A stretch of DNA of 64,000 nt from Talpa occidentalis. Taxonomy: Eukaryota; Chordata; Mammalia; Eulipotyphla; Talpidae. Position numbers and translations under genes: made by a program. This document shows, one piece after another, positions 57,831 through 64,000 of the stretch. How positions within the stretch are numbered: position 1 is the stretch's first letter; the number at the start of each line of letters is the position of its first letter. The stretch is from the NCBI RefSeq assembly GCF_014898055.3, contig NW_023601543.1, positions 62,075,782 through 62,139,781 on the forward strand. Direction: 5' to 3'. Below the pieces are notes generated by a model, which saw only the letters and a program-made list of their open reading frames with translations, was not told the DNA's origin and ran no database searches.

Positions 57831-59609
57831 AAGAATGAGTATATGTGCATCTGGGATAATGATATTGAATAAAGCAAAAAGAAATGTGCCTGTTTTAGGG
57901 CTGAGGTGTGTTGCTAGAATTTACTTGATCTTAAAATAAAATTTAAAGCATTGCATGCAAATTAGGTCATAATTTGGGTTAAATTATTTGTTTGACTAAG
58001 AACTTTCATCATGAGATTTTTAGGATCAAAATATAATGGTTTTAGGCAAGGCTGTGCTGATAGAGAATAAGTACAAATACTGTCCCAACTCCTGACCTAG
58101 ACTTCCGTAATCCAGTAGAGATCGGTGATAGGAAGGAGGCCTTGAACTGTCATCTGTTTATTTCCCGGTCCAAATTCTTTCATTCATTTTTTCATTATCT
58201 TAATAAAACAAACAAGGCATCCTACCCTCATGGACTTTGCTTTCGTTTGGGAGACACAAATAATAAATAATATCTGTTCTTAAAATTACAGAGTTTGTTC
58301 AATGGTAACTAATGCTAGGAATTGAAAAAGAGGAGGTGTAGGGAAGACACACATAAGGGGGAAAGCAATCTAGGTAGAGGGAACAGAAAATCCAAAAGGA
58401 GGACATTGGATTGTGCCTGGCAGGGTCCCCAATCAGACGATGAATGAGAGGCAAGTAGGAGAAAGATACTGTCAGAAGGGCCACAGAGAACCATGACATG
58501 GAGGACCTAGTCAAGACATGGGCGTTAATGCTGTGCGACACTGGAAGTCTAAGAGCACCCTCGCTTGATTCTGCATGGAGGAGTAACATGATCCAACTTC
58601 CATTTTTGCAATGCAACAATGCCCACAATTGGTCACTGATAGTTCATTTATAAAAAGGCATATTTGTTCAGAGTACATCTCTCTTTTTCCTGAACCCTAA
58701 ACGCCCGTCATCTTCCACACCCTGTTGAACCTCAACAGATGTCTATTGATTCACTCACTGTAGTTCCCTGGGTAGGGTTGTACATTGGCTAACTTATCAG
58801 CAGAGATTTATGGATCTAATTAGGCAGACAATTGGCAGAGCTCTTGTGTTCTCCCATTGGTCCAATGGGAAATTTTCTCTCCTTGGGCAGAAGGTCATCC
58901 GAGACCCTCTTTCCAAAGTTTAAAGTTCTTATCCACCCAAGATACATAGGAATTCTCCACACCAAAAATGTAATGTTTAAGAAACTTTAGATCCGTAAAC
59001 CACCATCGATACCAAACACAGACTGTATAGGTCTGTCATTAAAGGAAGTAGGGCAAGTAGATGATGCAGATGTCAGGGGAATTACTCAAAGTTCCCGAGA
59101 ACATCACTAAAAGGAATTTGCTTCCTTTCTGCCTCATTGAATCGTTTTGATTCAAGATCTTCCATAACCTTAACTTCAAAGAAAATAGATCATTAAGTTG
59201 ACATTCAATTCAATACAGCATTACATCTTATAAGACAATCCATTCCCTATGTCCCTTTTATCTGTACCAGAAATCTAATATGAAGCCCCTTTGCAACTCA
59301 AATTGTTTTTTAACTAAGAGAGAAATTCCCTGAAGCCAAAGAAAAGGTGAGTCATTCATGGAACAAAGGCTCACCAAAATTAGAGTTATTTGAAATCTCT
59401 CAGGTTATCATGCCCACAGTTTATTTTCATCCTGTGCTGCCCACTTTCACAACCAGATGCTTGGAGAGACCAAGGCAATCTTAACAAGAGAGCTTATGCG
59501 ACAATTGTGTTGAGTTGGTGAATGGAGCGTTCTACCTGATTTTTATTAGACCATTGGAGGAGAGAAAAAGATAATGATACTAGAAGTTGTGAGCACAAAT
59601 CTTATAAAG
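57831..59609. other. Unique-looking non-coding stretch
   Basis: No gene or young repeat recognised. The 109-codon minus frame at 58299-58628 shows no domain. Confidence 0.45.
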
Positions 59610-59795
59610 CAGTGGTCCTCGAGCTTGAGCATTTATCAGAATCTTCTACAGAATTAGTTAAAATACAGAGTTATGGGCTATCCCAGATACTCTCAGTAGG
59701 TTTGGGGTGGGTACTGAGAATCTGCATTTCTCACACGTTCCTGGAAATGTGAATGTTGCTGGACCACCCTTTGAGAGCCACTGGCTTAAAGATAG
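59610..59795. mobile_element. MER5-type hAT-Charlie remnant
   Basis: AGTGGTCCTCGAGCTTGAGCATTTATCAGAATC, AAATACAGAGTTATGGGC, GGTACTGAGAATCTGCATTTC and CCTTTGAGAGCCACTGGC follow the MER5 order. Confidence 0.75.
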
Positions 59796-61403
59796 ACTAT
59801 ATGAAACATCTGGTTGTGATTTAAAATACTCAAGTGCTTGTACATAAAATCTGATTCAATCAGTGACAATCTATTTAGGACCTGATATATAAATATATGC
59901 AGAAGGATCCACTCCAGAACATCCTAGAATTGTCACATCTTTCTTTAACTTCCTCTATGTTTCAGCTCTCCTTAACATGACCGGCTTACTCCATCCTATA
60001 TCCTTAGCACCCAGTACCACACATAAGGGTTTGGCACATGGTGGGTATCCTTGATCTGAGTGACCTGGACCCAGAAAAAGAAGACAAAGTCCTCTGATGA
60101 TTGACGTTCTCTGATCACCATTTTGTAAGGATTTGCCCAGCCAGATGAAGGAAAGATTTTTGTTTCCAACTATTTCATTAAATCCATTTCTGAGCACTTG
60201 TTGATAATATGTTGTGATCAAAGGCTGAGCCACCATCTTCTGAAATCCCCTAAACATCCTTAGGAAACCATCATAAAAACGTAAAAAAAAACTATTGAAA
60301 TAGATTTAGTATCATCCTTGGCCTCCTCCCAAACCCTCAAGAACACTCAAAAACATGCAAAGAGGGCAAGTCAAGGATGATGCTTCTTCAGAGTTTGGGG
60401 TTCCCCCCAACACAGTTGGAAAACACCCTGGGAAATACCCTGGTAGAACAAGTATCCAGTCCTTTCTGTCCCTGTGGCTGTCTCCTTTTATCCCATGGTC
60501 CCTGGGGGCCTGGTGCATGCTCTGCTTCTCTTCCCTGCTCCAGCATGAGTGACAAGATTTATATGCCAGTCGCATCATCACTGTGTCAGGGCTGCACAGG
60601 AAAGAGCAGAAGGCATGAATCAGACGTGGGTTCCATGAGAGAGACCTTCAGCTTGTTACAATTAGGGGATTATTTGCGAGACCTCAATGTGAGCTGCCAA
60701 AAACAACTTCACAGGAAAATGCAATACTGATCTAAAGTAACCCCACCCTCACCCCCCCCACACACACACACACACTCTTAGGCATTGCTGCTTTGTGTGT
60801 GGACTTTGTTATGCTTTATGTCATCCTAAGGGAAAGTGAAGGATGCAGATGAATCCTTCCAAGCAGCAGCACTGGAAAGGGGGGAATGGGGGGAATGGCA
60901 TTGAGCAGTAGGTGCCAACAAACCCAGTAGAGCCCTGGATTTTCCGTGGCTGTCTAGAGTCAAGATGCTTAAAAATTCAGGGGTATCGGGAGATCGCACT
61001 CATTTTACCAAGTGAGGTACAAAACAAGAGTTGAGTGTGGGGCTTCCAAATGTCACAGGAAGGCTTCGTTTTACCTGCTTTGAAACTCTAGAAGGAAAAG
61101 CTACAAAATCAAGACAAACATCTGATGAGGGAAGAAGAGCATTTGGTATCTGATGTCCCAAAGGGACCAGGAAGAATAAGAAGCGCTATCTCCCCTGGAA
61201 TTAGATGGGCCAAGGAGGGGATGGATGAACATGATCATTCTTGTTCACAAAGAACTCTTAAGGGACTACAACCTTTGCAGAGGGAAGTGCTAAGAAAGGA
61301 ATCCCAGGGGAGGCTCTGGGGAAAGCTAATTCCAAGAGTGAGTTCAAGCCATCAGAGTGCTGGTCTAGTCCTGCTTTGTGTGTGTGTGTGTGTGTGCTTA
61401 TTG
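59796..61403. other. Unique-looking non-coding stretch
   Basis: No gene. A short CA run lies at about 60755-60775. The 117-codon frame at 60377-60730 and the 177-codon frame at 61125-61658 show no recognisable domain; the latter runs through a GT repeat and an L1 T-tail. Confidence 0.45.
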
Positions 61404-61590
61404 CTTTTTTTTTATTATTTCTCAACTTTTATTCACATATCTGCATATTTTTACATCATTGCTCTTTGTATGATTTCAATTTTCTATTCATCTCTTTTCT
61501 TTTTTTATTTTATACATTTTTTACATCATTTTTCATTTTTGCACAATGTATGCATTTTCATCTTGGTTATAGTCCCCATACAAGAGACAG
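61404..61590 (-). mobile_element. L1 3' tail, antisense (probable)
   Basis: T-rich stretch with TTTTTTACATCATTTTTCATTTTTGCACAATGTATGC, the reverse of the L1 end at 29.3 kb (AAAAATGAACAATGATGTAAAAAA). The nearby 62.1-62.25 kb segment is a second copy. Confidence 0.55.
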
Positions 61591-62116
61591 TGCAGGCTTG
61601 GGACTACAGCCTCCAGCTGATCTGCCTGCAGGCAAGTCTTCTCTGTTGTCAGGTGTGAGGCCCAGGCCCGGGCCCGGCAGGCAGCAAGCATTGTGCACGT
61701 GCCAGAAAGAGACTTGGGCTGCTCACCAGGGAACAAATGGGAGGGGAAAGATGTAATCCATGCGGGGAGACCTGCATGAAGGAGAAACCAGCTCTGAAAC
61801 AAAAGAGCCCTTGTCACTGCCGAGATCACCCTGTGTCCTTGCCTGCCCCAGGTTGAACCAAGGACAATGATCTGGGTCCAAACTCTGGGGACCCTCAGTC
61901 CCTAGGCAACTTGAAACCAAGGCAGGCTCTTAGTTTTTGCTAGAGAAAATCACCAGATGAAGAGCAATGTGGCAAATGGAACGGAAAGTTGATGTGATAG
62001 ACTCATACCAGGTTCTAGTTCTGGGCCTGCACCGTGTCACCCTGTGAGCCTGGACACATGAATTCACCTCTTTTTGTTGGATTCCTTCTGGATTGGATTG
62101 GAGTCCTTCTTTTTGG

Positions 62117-62260
62117 TTTTTTGTTTGTTTGTTTGTTTGTTTCTCAACTTTTACACACACACACATATATATATGTATACATATAAATATTTTTTACATC
62201 ATTGTTCATTTTTGTACAATGTATGCTTTCTCCTCTCAAGTGGAGTCCCTCATTTTAAGT
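62117..62260 (-). mobile_element. L1 3' tail, antisense (probable), second copy
   Basis: Starts with (GTTT)n and TTCTCAACTTTT, then a CA/TA-rich run and TTTTTTACATCATTGTTCATTTTTGTACAATGTATGC, matching 61.4-61.59 kb in the same order. Confidence 0.55.
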
Positions 62261-63060
62261 GAGGGGTAAATAACTACCTTTATGGTGGCTTTCATCTTTA
62301 ACATATTATAGTTTCATAATGTGAAAATGTGAAGACATGCTTCTTCTGGAAGGGTATAGTGGACACATTCGTGAGTTTTAAAACCATATGCCTTCTTCAC
62401 CCTACCCCCCGTACCTCTGAATTTTGAGGTACAAAAATGCCACAACTTCATTTTATATAACATTAACTTCAGCAATCAACACATAAGACAAAAAAAACCC
62501 ATACTATGTGAATAAACCTTGGGAAACTTTAAATTGTCCACAATGAAAAGTACAGGTAATTTTTAATAAAAAGTACAACCCTAGATAGTAATATGAGTTT
62601 CTTTATGTGTATATGAAGCCTACAGTGGTAGATGTTGTTTAATAAAGAGTAGATGCAAATAGAATTTTAAGCATTTTTAAATCAGATGACAAACGGGTTA
62701 ACATGAAGACTATAGCAATGTGTATAGATGAACTCTTAGAATTCAAGTGCCTGAGGAACTGGTTTATTAAACTGACTGAACCTCACTGGGTATAAACAAG
62801 AAATGGTTGTTAATTTCTTCATTGTTACCTTCTACCTTATTATGTCAAACCTGTCTCCCTGTCTCTTGAAAACTTCTTACACAAATCCTGTGACTTTTAA
62901 GCCACTTTAGGAACAAGCTTTATTTTGGTATTTAAAAATCCAATAGAAGTCAGTACTTTAATCTCATATCCAACCTCATATCCCATTCTACTGGCTCAGG
63001 CCTGACCCTTGGCTCAAAAAACCAAAAAGTTGGATAAGAAGTCATAACATTTCTTTTTAT
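62261..63060. other. Non-coding stretch, no gene seen
   Basis: AT-rich unique DNA. Confidence 0.45.
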
Positions 63061-63620
63061 TCTTTCTTCTCCAGTGCTGCCACCTAGATGAGCTGCAACT
63101 ACATTTCCCAAAATTCCCTGCCCAGTGCAGGTCTGAGTTAGGCCACCAGAGAATTTGCTCCGGAGGGAAGTGAAGGAGCTGCCATTTTGGGCTCTGAAAG
63201 CGGTGTAGAGCCCCAGCCACTGCAGCAGCTCCCGTGCATTGCCACTGATCTGCCGGCCCATCTTGCTGGTGTGGGCAGCACCAAGGCCTGCAGCTCTTCC
63301 AGCAAACACTGGATCAGTAAGTCCTGGGCCAGGCCTATGTGCATCTCTGGAGTACAGAGTGCCAGCTTCTCCCACAGCTTGCCCCTGCCATCAAGTTCCA
63401 GTTTGTCCTCACGTGTCCCAATTTGTCCTTGCTCGTCCCCATTTCACATCCAACTTCTTCTTCTGACTAGCTGGCCTGTCTGATCTATAGAGACACTGGC
63501 CCCCACACCAGTCATAGAGGCAATAGTCCCACGCCGATTTCTCCCTCGGCTCCTGTAATGTGTAAGGTCTAATCCTTATAATAAATCCCGTATTCCATAT
63601 CATTCACTGTAATTCTACTC
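63061..63620 (+). mobile_element. LTR-like repeat, unclassified
   Basis: GC-rich relative to the flanks: ACTACATTTCCCAAAATTCCCTGCCCAGTGCAGG at the start, a CTGCAGCAGCTCC/GCCCATCTTGCTGG middle, and TAATCCTTATAATAAATCCCG (AATAAA) near the end. This matches an LTR/MER style, but the family is not recalled. The 141-codon minus frame (62950-63375) has no domain. Confidence 0.45.
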
Positions 63621-63894
63621 TTCAAATTGAAGCCAGGCTATTATACTCCCCCTTCTTGTACACTTCTGTTTCCTTCTGTGGGATAGAAAGACTAGAGGAA
63701 AAGGATAATATCTAGTGTCAGTGAAGCCACTGTAACATGCCTGTCATGGCAGCCACTTGCGTGCTGCCTCGTCTATGTGCTCCAAATGCATGGGGAGTGG
63801 GATCTTTGGCTGGTTCCCAGTGACCTCTGGATGACAGTCTCCTGGTTCTGGTGACACACACTCTGGATGATCAGTTCTGACTCCCTCAGCTTTT
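63621..63894. other. Non-coding stretch, no gene seen
   Basis: Nothing recognised. Confidence 0.4.
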
Positions 63895-64000
63895 GTTTTT
63901 ACTAAGATTTTTATTTATTGATGCATACAAGAACTGGGGTAAAGGCCAGAGGTGTGTGTTTGTCGGGGTGGGGAGGTGAGAAGATTCACCAGAGATAGAG
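63895..64000 (-). mobile_element. Composite SINE, cut by the window end
   Basis: Antisense tail and start of the body (AAGATTTTTATTTATTGATGCATACAAGAACTGGGG, then AAGATTCACCAGAGATAGAG). The head lies outside the window. Confidence 0.85.

Noticed and set aside
61125..61658. 177-codon plus frame
   Set aside because: Its C-terminal half translates a GT microsatellite and a T-rich antisense L1 tail. No domain is visible in the first half.

Overview
The window looks like gene-free nuclear DNA from a placental mammal. Ancient eutherian repeats (MIR, L2, MER5, MLT1-type MaLR LTRs) are scattered through it, overlaid by younger L1 3' ends, LTRs and about 21 copies of one tRNA-headed SINE. I see no Alu, B1/B2, BovB/Bov-tA or carnivore CAN SINEs, which argues against primates, murid rodents, ruminants and carnivores. 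The repeat mix would fit another laurasiatherian, possibly a bat, but I do not recognise the SINE family well enough to name the group. Family names come from remembered consensus features, not from a database search.

No protein-coding gene, rRNA or functional tRNA gene is supported. Open frames are short (190 codons at most). Most lie in SINEs, LTRs or microsatellites. The only coding homology I recognise is the C-terminal end of L1 ORF2, in dead L1 fragments near 23.4, 35.3 and 42.9 kb. The window is probably intergenic or deep intronic. One exon-like patch near 53.2 kb is noted as a weak candidate.

Layout. 0-16 kb: old unique DNA, three copies of an unclassified repeat (about 4.0, 6.4 and 12.1 kb), an antisense LTR (5.56-5.93 kb), SINEs, a long CT microsatellite and an old antisense L1 split by a SINE. 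16-30 kb: MIR/L2/MER5 remnants, two MLT1 LTRs broken by SINEs, a young 5'-truncated L1 with a clear target-site duplication, and the second copy of the 5.6 kb LTR (29.63-30.05 kb). 30-46 kb: an antisense LTR of roughly 0.8 kb with a CTCF-like site, old and young L1 3' ends, two solo LTRs in inverted orientation (38.67-39.11 and 39.23-39.68 kb), and a SINE plus an inverted L1 inserted at the same target site (42.2-43.0 kb). 46-64 kb: mostly unique DNA, a duplicated CA-repeat block, an MLT1 LTR, an L2 split by a SINE, paired inverted L1 tails and an LTR-like repeat near 63 kb.

The most interesting observation is that the SINE looks composite. Its first ~100 bases are tRNA-like, with A- and B-box motifs. 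The following ~130 bases align with the part of the local LTR family (5.6 and 29.6 kb) that starts about 25 nt downstream of its TATA box, i.e. the predicted R-U5 region. Two partial copies (21.0 and 22.7 kb) stop at the predicted junction, consistent with a modular tRNA + LTR + A-rich-tail structure. The SINE copies have L1-type target-site duplications, so L1 probably mobilised them.
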